NCBI GenBank assembly: GCA_902491055.1
Contig: CABUGI010000100.1
Span: 1-6,761, forward strand
Direction: 5' to 3'
DNA: 6,761 nt
From: an uncultured Collinsella sp.
Lineage (GTDB): Bacteria; Actinomycetota; Coriobacteriia; Coriobacteriales; Coriobacteriaceae
This document shows, one piece after another, positions 1 to 5,724 of this stretch; positions within the stretch are counted from its first letter, which is position 1, and each line of letters begins with the position of its first letter. The notes below the pieces were generated by a model. That model was given only the letters and a program-made list of their open reading frames with translations. It was not told the DNA's origin and did no database searches. The position numbers were made by a program, and so were the translations under genes.

Positions 1-581
1 AGGTTTTTGCGCATGCAGCGGTTCATGAGCAGCGGACGGCCCCTCGGGTCCAGATACAGGATGCCCACGGGAATCACGTTGATGGTCTCGATCGTCGAGA
101 ACATGGTGATATCCTCCTGGCGGTTACGGACGTCCATCAAGAGCGCCGCGATGGAACGGAACAGGAAAAACGCTCCCTCTGCGATAAGGACCGTGGTCCA
201 CGCCGAGCCCATGGCAAAAACCACCGGCGGTGTAACGGTGACAACAAGCAGCAGCTCGACCAGCATGACGGGGCGACGATAGCGCACCATAAGCACCACG
301 CCGTAGGCAAAGATCACGGCATTGAGCCACAACGCTCCGCCCATTGCCCTGGCGCAAACGTCAAGCGGCGCCACCAGATATGAGCCAGACGACGCGAACA
401 AGATGAGCGCCGAAATAACTAGGTGAAGCACAAGGCTCGCCTCGTAGGCACAAATCACCTTACGGTTATAGGACGAGCGGCGCGATGCGATGAGCGGGAC
501 GTGGATAGTCTGCAGACACGCAGCCAGGGCAAAGACAACATCGAGCGCAACGATTTGGGGAAGAATGAGCGAAATCTGCAT
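1..581 (-). CDS. Membrane-bound sensor protein, probable histidine kinase (N-terminal part, cut by window edge)
   Basis: The open frame starts at ATG 581-579 and runs off the left edge without a stop, so only the first 193 residues are visible. I translated it by hand. Five hydrophobic segments are seen, at about residues 6-28, 44-65, 78-99, 104-124 and 127-148. They are followed by a charged turn (VRNRQED) and the start of a soluble domain, FSTIETINVIPVGILYLDP, then GRPLLMNR. That stretch resembles the opening of a PAS-like domain in sensor kinases ('...lPvGilyld..Gr.ll.N..m'). A catalytic domain, if present, lies outside the window. The start is supported by a GGTGAG ribosome-binding site 5 nt upstream, inside the last codons of the 7TM sensor gene. 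The stop of that gene is 2 bp from this ATG, which suggests one operon and coupled translation. The kinase role is inferred from the layout and partner, because no catalytic motif is visible. Confidence 0.75.
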   Translation of the reverse strand, partial: MQISLILPQIVALDVVFALAACLQTIHVPLIASRRSSYNRKVICAYEASLVLHLVISALILFASSGSYLVAPLDVCARAMGGALWLNAVIFAYGVVLMVRYRRPVMLVELLLVVTVTPPVVFAMGSAWTTVLIAEGAFFLFRSIAALLMDVRNRQEDITMFSTIETINVIPVGILYLDPRGRPLLMNRCMRKN

Positions 582-583
582 CG

Positions 584-2467
584 TCACTCACCCGCCCTCG
601 GCATCAAGACGATCATGCGCAGCTGGCCGGGCTCGCCCTCAAGGCGGTATGCCACGTTGCGCCCTTGCAGAGCGCTATCGAGCTCTTGCGCAGCGGGCGT
701 CTGCGAAAGATCTGCATCATCGTTGGAAAAAAGCGTGGCGCGTAGCTCGACACTGCATCGGTCATGGTCGCCCAAGTGATACATAAGCGCCGGATGGTCG
801 GTGGTGTAGGCAAAAAACGCAAAGTCATACACGCAGTCGTACAGGGCGCTTACCGTACTGGCGTGCATCGGGCGCCGTATGGCGATAATCGAGGCGCAAT
901 CGATATCGATGGTGCGCAGGTCGCTTGCGAGCTCGTTGGCAATGAGCTGAATGCGGTCGCGATCAAAACCGCTCTCCCCGTGCTGTGCCAACGTGAGCGA
1001 CCCCTTGCGCTTGCAATAGGCGACGAGCATCTTGGCGCGCTGCAGCATGCGGTAACGCTCGTGCGAAGACGATTCATCGGTCAACGGCGGCAGCGAGCTC
1101 AGCAGGTCGTACATCCCTTCGAGCGCGCGGGCAAGCGCCTGGTCCACGTCTTGGACCAGCAAGGTCTCGGCCTCTTGGTCTGCCAGGTGCGTCTTAAGGT
1201 CGTAGTCGGCGGCGAGCAGCTCATTTTGACGCTGCAGCTCCATACGACGATGTGCCAGTTCACGGTTAAGCTCGTTGAGATCCGACACGTCTTGGGCAAG
1301 CAGGGCCGATCCGCCCAGCAGTGGAAAGGCACGGTACATCACATCGGGATTGGACTTCACGGCAAAGGCATGGGCATGCCCGTGTTCCTGGGCTCGCAGC
1401 TCTTCGCACACGCCCGCCGGCATTGGCTTTGACACCGGCGTGGCATAGACCTCCTGCAGGTCGCGCGTTAGAACTTTGAGGTCAAGCGGCAAGGTGTCGA
1501 AGATGCCGGCGATGTCGTGATATGACGGAATGACACCGCAATCGAGACAGATTTCCATCGCCACCACGCACAAGACGCAATAGATGAGCGAAAAGTTGAG
1601 CCTCCATGCCCAGGGCACGCGCAACGCATATGAGATGGCAAAGAACGCGCCGCCCAGCAGCACGAGCGCCGCCGTGCCCGAGAAACGTTGGATGCGAAAG
1701 GACGAGGACCGGCCCACCAGGATAAAAAAGGCCACAAAGTTAAAGGCCGTCCACACGAGGACGGCGAAATAACCCCAGCCGTACGTGTAATCGTTGCTCC
1801 AGGTGTCGCTTGTACGGTCAAAGTGGAAGACCTGCTGGTGAAAATCGTTGGTGAGAACAAATCCGATAAGCAGGATAGCCACAATCCACAGCGCAGCACA
1901 GTAGCGGCGACCCAGGCGGTGTTGCTCCAGGCCCGCAAGGCGCAAACCACACAACTGGTAGAGCAGCGGAATGAGCGTCATGGGCACGTAGTACAGGTAC
2001 CACAGCACGGTGGCATAGAACGGCGTGAACGACTTGTACTTGAGAATGACTTCGATCATCCACAGGGCGCAGATGGTGGCGACGGCAACAAGGCGGCGGC
2101 GCAGCACATAGTCCAAACAGCGCAGATAGACCGATACGCCCCAGATCGAAAATGCAATTGCGGCAACAAGCAACGGCAGAGAGCTCGAATGGACGAGCGC
2201 ATCCACGACCTCTTCGGACACCTCGCTATAGGCGGGCACGGCGTTAGAAAGTTTGGGGTCGAAGGCGAACAGCGCCGGCAAGACTGCCAAAAGCATGAGG
2301 ATCATCGCGGTGATGACACCGGCGATAGCAAAGACGCGGTGGCGGTACACCTGATGTGTTATGCCAACAAGGAATCGCGGCATGGCGAAGAGCCTGCCGC
2401 CCCTGGGATCCGCCACGGGTGCGGATCGGGCGGCCGCGTTGCCGATATGTCGCTCGCGGGTACCCAT
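584..2467 (-). CDS. Histidine-kinase-like sensor with N-terminal 7TM domain; kinase motifs not recognisable
   Basis: From ATG 2467 the protein is 627 residues. About eight hydrophobic segments fall at residues 46-68, 97-115, 126-142, 151-172, 190-206, 229-252, 265-281 and 291-310. The pieces WYLYYVPMTLIPLLY (156-170) and LTNDFHQQVFHF (205-216) are typical of the N-terminal 7TM region of a histidine-kinase family best known from Firmicutes. A PAS-like linker follows, then a coiled coil (about 394-440), then a helical block with MLVAYCKRKGSLTL (480-493), resembling the 'YxKRrsNLxL' segment of that family. I see no convincing phosphoacceptor histidine and no N-box or glycine-rich ATP-lid motifs, so catalytic activity is doubtful. 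The frame can be extended to a TTG at 2536, but that start lies in a hairpin. ATG 2467 is preferred. ATG 2383 (599 residues, with GGCAGG upstream) is a real alternative, since residues 1-28 look unconserved. The next gene starts 2 bp after the stop, so the two probably form one sensory unit. The ligand cannot be told. Confidence 0.85.
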   Translation of the reverse strand: MGTRERHIGNAAARSAPVADPRGGRLFAMPRFLVGITHQVYRHRVFAIAGVITAMILMLLAVLPALFAFDPKLSNAVPAYSEVSEEVVDALVHSSSLPLLVAAIAFSIWGVSVYLRCLDYVLRRRLVAVATICALWMIEVILKYKSFTPFYATVLWYLYYVPMTLIPLLYQLCGLRLAGLEQHRLGRRYCAALWIVAILLIGFVLTNDFHQQVFHFDRTSDTWSNDYTYGWGYFAVLVWTAFNFVAFFILVGRSSSFRIQRFSGTAALVLLGGAFFAISYALRVPWAWRLNFSLIYCVLCVVAMEICLDCGVIPSYHDIAGIFDTLPLDLKVLTRDLQEVYATPVSKPMPAGVCEELRAQEHGHAHAFAVKSNPDVMYRAFPLLGGSALLAQDVSDLNELNRELAHRRMELQRQNELLAADYDLKTHLADQEAETLLVQDVDQALARALEGMYDLLSSLPPLTDESSSHERYRMLQRAKMLVAYCKRKGSLTLAQHGESGFDRDRIQLIANELASDLRTIDIDCASIIAIRRPMHASTVSALYDCVYDFAFFAYTTDHPALMYHLGDHDRCSVELRATLFSNDDADLSQTPAAQELDSALQGRNVAYRLEGEPGQLRMIVLMPRAGE

Positions 2468-2476
2468 AGTGCTTTT

Positions 2477-2482
2477 AGTGTA
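2477..2482 (-). promoter_or_regulatory. Possible -10 element of the 7TM sensor gene (leaderless start?)
   Basis: TACACT on the minus strand ends 9 nt before ATG 2467. If it is a -10 box, transcription would begin at or a few bases before the start codon, giving a leaderless mRNA. This fits the absence of a Shine-Dalgarno sequence before that ATG. No good -35 box is visible (the T-rich CGCTTT/GCTTTT at 16-17 bp is weak). This is a tentative call. Confidence 0.3.
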
Positions 2483-2534
2483 CCGACAGATGGGTCGAAA
2501 AAGCGGGCCGCATGTCCCAAAATCCGCAGACGGC

Positions 2535-2573
2535 AAGGCGCCCGGCGAGCATTAACTACTCGCCGGGCGCCTT
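2535..2573 (-). terminator. GC-rich hairpin after ascB, probable terminator lacking a U-tract
   Basis: A perfect 15-bp inverted repeat (AAGGCGCCCGGCGAG at 2535-2549, CTCGCCGGGCGCCTT at 2559-2573) encloses a 9-nt loop. It begins 36 nt after the ascB stop and lies before the sensor genes, where a terminator is expected. The stem ends in CTT and is followed by GCCGTC on the minus strand, so the usual run of T is missing. It may be an I-shaped terminator or an mRNA 3'-end stabiliser. A small imperfect hairpin (GAGACTCT 2580-2587, AGTGTCTC 2595-2602) lies between it and the stop codon. Confidence 0.65.
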
Positions 2574-2609
2574 GGTTAGGAGACTCTGAAGTTGAGTGTC
2601 TCAGCTTCC

Positions 2610-4040
2610 TTAGGAAAGGTCCTCACCATTAGAAGCAATAACTTTCTTGTACCAGTCGAAGCTCTTCTTTTTGGAACGCTTGAGGGTACCGTTGCCGGCG
2701 TCGTCGCGATCCACATAGATAAAGCCGTAGCGCTTGGACATCTCGCCCGTACCGGCGGATACCAGGTCGATCGGGCCCCAGGTGGTGTAGCCCAGCAGGT
2801 CAACGCCGTCCTCGGTCACCGCATCGCGCATCGCGGCGATATGCTGGCGCAGGTAGTCGATACGGTAGTCGTCGTTGATGGAACCATCCTCCTCGACAAC
2901 ATCCTTGGCGCCCAGGCCGTTCTCAACCACAAACAGCGGCTTCTGATAACGGTCGTACAGGTCGTTGAGCGTAATGCGGAAGCCCAGTGGATCGATGGCC
3001 CAGCCCCACTGGCTCTTCTGCAGGTAGGGGTTCTTGGCGCCGGCGAAGGCGTTACCCTGGGTGCGCTCGACATCGGGGTTATTGGCACCGGCGGAGCAAC
3101 GGGTGCTGTAATAGCTAAAGCTGATGAAGTCGACGGTGTTAGTGGCCAGGATCTCGCGGTCCTCGTCCGTCATGCCCACATCGATGCCTAGACGCTCGAG
3201 CTTCTTGACGGCATAGGCCGGGTAGTAGCCACGGCTCTGAACGTCGACGAAGAAGTAGTTGTCCTGATTGTCGAGCTGCGCCTGGCGCACATCGCCCGGG
3301 CGGCAGCTGTAGGGGTAGTAGCTACCTGCGGCGAGCATGCAGCCGATCTTGACCTCGGGGTCGATCTCGTGGGCAATCTTGGTTGCCCAAGCGCTGGCGA
3401 CGAGCTCGTTGTGGGCGGCCAGGTACTCGACGGCCTCCTTGTTCTCGCCTTCCTCAAAGACCAGACCGGCACCCATAAACGGCAGGTGCAGAATCATATT
3501 GATCTCGTTGAAGGTAAGCCAGTACTTCACCAGGCCCTTGTAGCGGGTGAAGATCGTGGTCGCGAGGTTCTTGTAGAAGTCGATGAGCTTGCGGTTGCGC
3601 CAGCCGCCGTACTCCTTGATGAGGTGAATCGGGCAGTCGAAGTGCGTGATGGTCACGAGTGGCTCGATGCCGTGCGCCTGACACTCGCGGAACACGTCCT
3701 CGTAGAAGGCCAGGCCAGCCTCGTTGGGCTCGGTCTCGTCGCCGTTGGGGAAGATGCGGGTCCACGCCAGGCTCATGCGGAAGGTCTTAAAGCCCATCTC
3801 GGCAAAGAGGGCGATGTCCTCCTTGTAATGGTGATAGAAATCGATGCTGGTCTGCGCGGGATAGTAATAGCCGTCCTCGAAGTCGAGCATTTTACGCTGG
3901 CCGGAGACCACCGCATAGCGCTCGGGGCCGTGCGGAGCCACGTCCACGTTGGCAAGGCCGCGGCCGTCCACGTTATAGGCGCCCTCGCACTGGTTGGCAG
4001 CTGTCGCGCCGCCCCACAGGAAGTCATTGCGGAAAGCCAT
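2610..4040 (-). CDS. ascB: 6-phospho-beta-glucosidase, GH1 family (AscB-like)
   Basis: A 476-residue cytoplasmic enzyme, the normal length for the family. It hydrolyses 6-phospho-beta-glucosides (for example phosphorylated arbutin, salicin or cellobiose taken up by a PTS) to glucose-6-phosphate and an aglycone or sugar. The GH1 hallmarks are complete: N-terminal FLWGGATAANQCEG; THFDCP (H133); the acid/base glutamate in TFNEIN (E179); and the nucleophile in VVENG (E373). S428, K436 and Y438 (in LVSAG and SKRYGF) match the serine, lysine and tyrosine that bind the 6-phosphate in 6-phospho-glycosidases. From memory of the two E. coli proteins, stretches such as GAGLVFEEGEN, GFIYVDRDDAGNGTLKR and VIASNGEDL are closer to AscB than to BglA. 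ATG 4040 has GAAGGGG 7 nt upstream and a promoter at about -40 to -65, so the gene is probably transcribed alone. No PTS or antiterminator gene is visible beside it, so its sugar transporter must be elsewhere. Confidence 0.95.
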   Translation of the reverse strand: MAFRNDFLWGGATAANQCEGAYNVDGRGLANVDVAPHGPERYAVVSGQRKMLDFEDGYYYPAQTSIDFYHHYKEDIALFAEMGFKTFRMSLAWTRIFPNGDETEPNEAGLAFYEDVFRECQAHGIEPLVTITHFDCPIHLIKEYGGWRNRKLIDFYKNLATTIFTRYKGLVKYWLTFNEINMILHLPFMGAGLVFEEGENKEAVEYLAAHNELVASAWATKIAHEIDPEVKIGCMLAAGSYYPYSCRPGDVRQAQLDNQDNYFFVDVQSRGYYPAYAVKKLERLGIDVGMTDEDREILATNTVDFISFSYYSTRCSAGANNPDVERTQGNAFAGAKNPYLQKSQWGWAIDPLGFRITLNDLYDRYQKPLFVVENGLGAKDVVEEDGSINDDYRIDYLRQHIAAMRDAVTEDGVDLLGYTTWGPIDLVSAGTGEMSKRYGFIYVDRDDAGNGTLKRSKKKSFDWYKKVIASNGEDLS

Positions 4041-4047
4041 GTATCAA

Positions 4048-4054
4048 CCCCTTC
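4048..4054 (-). promoter_or_regulatory. Ribosome-binding site of ascB
   Basis: GAAGGGG on the minus strand lies 7 nt before ATG 4040 and fixes the start. The 9-mer TTCGCACGC overlaps it on the plus strand (4052-4060) and recurs at 4133-4141, upstream of the promoter. This could be chance or a regulatory pair. Confidence 0.75.
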
Positions 4055-4076
4055 GCACGCTGTTTGTCGTGGTTTC

Positions 4077-4105
4077 AGTATCCCCGCAAATAGGGCCTCG
4101 CTCAA
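4077..4105 (-). promoter_or_regulatory. Probable ascB promoter (TTGAGC - 17 bp - GATACT)
   Basis: On the minus strand TTGAGC (4105-4100) and GATACT (4082-4077) are separated by exactly 17 bp. Each matches four of six bases of the housekeeping sigma consensus. The predicted start near 4070 leaves a leader of about 30 nt before ATG 4040, with the ribosome-binding site inside it. Confidence 0.55.
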
Positions 4106-4188
4106 CGACAGCGACGCAGGCCGATACTTCTTTTCGCACGCAGGTGCTCGACAGCCGCCCCGTCTGACACTTTTTGATACCCGCCTGC

Positions 4189-4227
4189 CAACCGCCACAA
4201 AGGGGACAGGCACCTTTGTGGCGGTTG
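4189..4227. repeat. Perfect 15-bp hairpin, REP-like (GGGGACAGGCACC core)
   Basis: CAACCGCCACAAAGG (4189-4203) and CCTTTGTGGCGGTTG (4213-4227) are exact reverse complements around a 9-nt loop. The core AAAGGGGACAGGCACCTTT resembles dispersed palindromic repeats that I recall from many bacterial intergenic regions, some linked to IS200-like Y1 transposases. That link is from memory and not tested here. It lies about 85 bp upstream of the ascB -35 box and beside the tandem repeats. Neither flank has a T-run typical of an intrinsic terminator. Confidence 0.75.
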
Positions 4228-4238
4228 GGGGCGGTTTG

Positions 4239-4293
4239 TCTCGATCTGTAACAGGTAGGCAGCCAAAACCGGGCCTGATGTTACAGATCGAGA
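4239..4293. repeat. Inverted-repeat unit 1 of a tandem pair (15-bp arms, 25-nt loop)
   Basis: The left arm TCTCGATCTGTAACA (4239-4253) and right arm TGTTACAGATCGAGA (4279-4293) are perfect reverse complements around 25 nt. A shared lead-in GTTTG stands just before the left arm (4234-4238). The unit repeats 80 bp downstream with the same geometry. No T-run follows on either strand, so it does not look like an ordinary terminator. It resembles a REP/MITE-type dispersed element in an intergenic position. Confidence 0.85.
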
Positions 4294-4318
4294 TTGTTCG
4301 GTCAGCTTCTGCAGTTTG

Positions 4319-4373
4319 TCTAAATCTGTAACAGGTAGAGACGATTTAGCCCGCTAGATGTTACAGATCGAGA
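4319..4373. repeat. Inverted-repeat unit 2 of a tandem pair (15-bp arms, 25-nt loop, left arm diverged)
   Basis: The left arm TCTAAATCTGTAACA (4319-4333) differs at two bases from the left arm of unit 1, while the right arm TGTTACAGATCGAGA (4359-4373) is identical to it. The loop is again 25 nt and opens with the same GGTAG. The changed bases create CTAAATC (4320-4326), which is complementary to GATTTAG in the loop (4343-4349), so an alternative hairpin is possible. A further small palindrome, TAGC-CC-GCTA, sits at 4347-4356. The unit ends 9 bp before the DUF4867 stop codon. Confidence 0.85.
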
Positions 4374-4382
4374 CAGAAGATT

Positions 4383-5027
4383 CTAGTCGCAGGTGATGTC
4401 GAGGTTTTTGCCGATGAGACCTACGTAGCCGCCCTCGGCAGCCTTGGGGCTGTCGGCGTGGCAGAGGACCCACTTGTCGGCCTTCCAGTAGCAGTAGCTG
4501 TCACCGGTGGCAGGCATGTCGGCTGCGGCCTCGGGGCGCGGGCCGTTGGTGCCCGCCGGCAGCGCCACCATCACCTGGAAGCCGCCTTCGTCGACCATGC
4601 AGGGCGTATAGTGGAGCGTGGTGTTGAAGACCTCAACAACCGTACCCGCCGGCACGCGGAACGCCTTGACGCACGCGGTGTCGAGCTTGCCGTCCTCGAT
4701 CTCCCAGCGATGCGCCACGAGCAGAATAAAATCGCGGGCGCCCAGGTTAAACTCGCTGGCGCGGTGGTACTCCAGGCAGTTGAGACGCGTGTTGTGGCCG
4801 TTGCACCAGCCGAGCTGGAAGGGACGGCCGCCAAACATGAGAAAGCCCAGTTTATCGGCATCCTTGACGCCCTCGAGCTCCGGCGCGCTTGCAACGTACT
4901 TGCTGCCCTCGGGAATGGGCGTGGCAGAGAGTGCCTCGAGCACGGGCGACGTGAGCTCGGACGGGACGTCATCCCAAACGTTGCCATAGGATTTGAACTC
5001 GGGATCGTTGACAGAGTAGATATGCAT
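4383..5027 (-). CDS. DUF4867 family protein (cupin-like, function unknown)
   Basis: From ATG 5027 the protein is 214 residues with no signal peptide or membrane segment, so it should be cytoplasmic. It carries the pattern I recognise as DUF4867: FKSYGNVWDD near the start, FGGRPFQLGWCNGHN (66-79), LEYHRASEFN (85-94), FRVPAGTVVEVF (123-134), LHYTPC (138-143), LPAGTN (156-161) and a late KADKWVL. H78, E86, H88, E92 and H139 are arranged like the two metal-binding motifs of a cupin barrel (ExHxxxE, then PAG...H). An enzyme acting on a small, possibly sugar-like molecule is therefore plausible, but no reaction is established to my knowledge. The frame could begin 6 nt earlier at GTG 5033, but that codon overlaps the AGGAG ribosome-binding site, so ATG 5027 is chosen. 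A luxS terminator and a possible own -10 box lie upstream, and inverted repeats lie directly downstream. It seems to be a single-gene unit. Confidence 0.88.
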   Translation of the reverse strand: MHIYSVNDPEFKSYGNVWDDVPSELTSPVLEALSATPIPEGSKYVASAPELEGVKDADKLGFLMFGGRPFQLGWCNGHNTRLNCLEYHRASEFNLGARDFILLVAHRWEIEDGKLDTACVKAFRVPAGTVVEVFNTTLHYTPCMVDEGGFQVMVALPAGTNGPRPEAAADMPATGDSYCYWKADKWVLCHADSPKAAEGGYVGLIGKNLDITCD

Positions 5028-5032
5028 GTTCA

Positions 5033-5037
5033 CTCCT
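5033..5037 (-). promoter_or_regulatory. Ribosome-binding site deciding the DUF4867 start
   Basis: AGGAG on the minus strand lies 5 nt upstream of ATG 5027. The in-frame GTG at 5033-5031 begins inside this element, which rules it out as the likely start. Confidence 0.75.
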
Positions 5038-5050
5038 GTTCGTAAATGTG

Positions 5051-5056
5051 ACTATA
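5051..5056 (-). promoter_or_regulatory. Possible -10 box of the DUF4867 gene
   Basis: TATAGT (five of six consensus bases) on the minus strand would start transcription near 5044, about 17 nt before ATG 5027. No clear -35 box is seen at 16-18 bp. The stretch just upstream holds a TTCTAGAA palindrome (5063-5070) between two GAACA copies, which might be a regulator site. Tentative. Confidence 0.4.
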
Positions 5057-5111
5057 CGAACATTCTAGAACAAACATGAGCGATTTTGAACGCTCGTCCC
5101 GACCAATCAAC

Positions 5112-5143
5112 AAAAAGGCGCCCCCGCATAAGCGAAGGCGCCC
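5112..5143 (-). terminator. Intrinsic terminator of luxS
   Basis: On the minus strand GGGCGCCTTCGC (5143-5132) pairs with GCGGGGGCGCCT (5127-5116) across the tetraloop TTAT, with G-U pairs in the middle and at the base, and runs straight into TTTTT. It starts 28 nt after the luxS stop. This is a textbook rho-independent terminator and separates luxS from the DUF4867 gene. Confidence 0.9.
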
Positions 5144-5171
5144 AATGCGCTCGTTTTGGGCGATAAAGCTC

Positions 5172-5660
5172 TTACGCCTGCTGATAGTGCAGGTGTTTCT
5201 CGTCGATATCGGCCAGGTCGCGGTCGAGGTAGCGGCGCGCAAGCCAGTTGGCCATGGGGAGGTTCTGGTCCAGGTAGTTACCGCATTCCTCGGGAGCGGC
5301 ACCGGGGACATCGCCCTCAAAGTCGGCGACAAACTCAAACAGCTCGCGGACGAGCGGCAAGATCTTCTCGCTCGTCAGCTCGCCAAAGACAACCAGGTAA
5401 AAGCCCGTGCGGCAGCCCATGGGCCCAAAGTAGACAATGCGGCTCGACCACTCGGCATGGTTGCGGAGGAACGTCGCGCCCAGGTGTTCGATGGTGTGGC
5501 ACTCGGCCGTGTTCATGACCGGCTCCTTGTTGGGCGTGGTCAGGCGCAGGTCAAACGTGGTGACGACGGCACCGGTCGCCGGATCGCGGTCGATGCGGCT
5601 CACATACACGCCGGGCTCAAGCAGCAGATGATCAACGGAAAAGCTGGCGATGCGCTCCAT
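5172..5660 (-). CDS. luxS: S-ribosylhomocysteine lyase (LuxS)
   Basis: The 162-residue protein has the usual LuxS length. It cleaves S-ribosylhomocysteine to homocysteine and 4,5-dihydroxy-2,3-pentanedione, the precursor of the AI-2 signal. This is the second detoxification step of the activated methyl cycle, after the Pfs nucleosidase. The signature residues are all present: the metal-binding HTIEH (H55, H59) with C126 in PEECGNY, the general-base glutamate E58, the catalytic cysteine C83 in GPMGCRTGFY, and the N-terminal SFSVDH. The enzyme works in the cytoplasm as a homodimer, and nothing suggests loss of function. ATG 5660 has GAGAGG (5673-5668) 7 nt upstream. A good promoter and a palindrome precede the gene, and an intrinsic terminator follows it, so it is probably monocistronic. 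No methionine-cycle gene (pfs, metE, metK) is in view. The neighbouring nucleoside hydrolase is related only in a loose salvage sense. Confidence 0.98.
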   Translation of the reverse strand: MERIASFSVDHLLLEPGVYVSRIDRDPATGAVVTTFDLRLTTPNKEPVMNTAECHTIEHLGATFLRNHAEWSSRIVYFGPMGCRTGFYLVVFGELTSEKILPLVRELFEFVADFEGDVPGAAPEECGNYLDQNLPMANWLARRYLDRDLADIDEKHLHYQQA

Positions 5661-5704
5661 GGCAGATCCTCTCGATAGTCAAATTGGGACGGGGCTCTTT
5701 TAGC

Positions 5705-5724
5705 TGGTTCGAATGGTCGCACCA
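5705..5724. promoter_or_regulatory. Candidate operator palindrome at the luxS transcription start
   Basis: TGGTTCGA (5705-5712), a 4-nt centre and TCGCACCA (5717-5724) form a 20-bp palindrome with one mismatch per arm. It abuts the -10 box and covers the predicted start near 5718, a position where a bound repressor would block transcription. No regulator gene is visible in the window. It could instead be only an mRNA hairpin. Confidence 0.45.

Noticed and set aside
2468..2536. TTG start at 2536 extending the 7TM sensor by 23 residues
   Set aside because: The codon sits at the base of the 15-bp hairpin after ascB, and the possible -10 box would fall inside the coding region.
1688..2632. 314-residue plus-strand open frame
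   Set aside because: It is antisense to the 7TM sensor gene and rich in charged, low-complexity residues typical of a shadow frame in GC-rich DNA.
3369..4331. 320-residue plus-strand open frame
   Set aside because: It is antisense to ascB and spans the repeat region. It has no recognisable domain, while ascB on the other strand is beyond doubt.
4234..4379. CRISPR-like tandem repeats
   Set aside because: There are only two units, each is itself a long inverted repeat with a 25-nt loop, and no cas genes are near.
5030..5033. GTG 5033 as start of the DUF4867 protein
   Set aside because: It begins inside the AGGAG ribosome-binding site, while ATG 5027 has proper 5-nt spacing.
5704..5724. tRNA 3'-end look-alike (GGTTCGAAT followed by ACCA), possible attachment site
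   Set aside because: The flanking bases do not form a T-arm stem or acceptor stem, and the match is better explained by the palindrome. No integrase is present.
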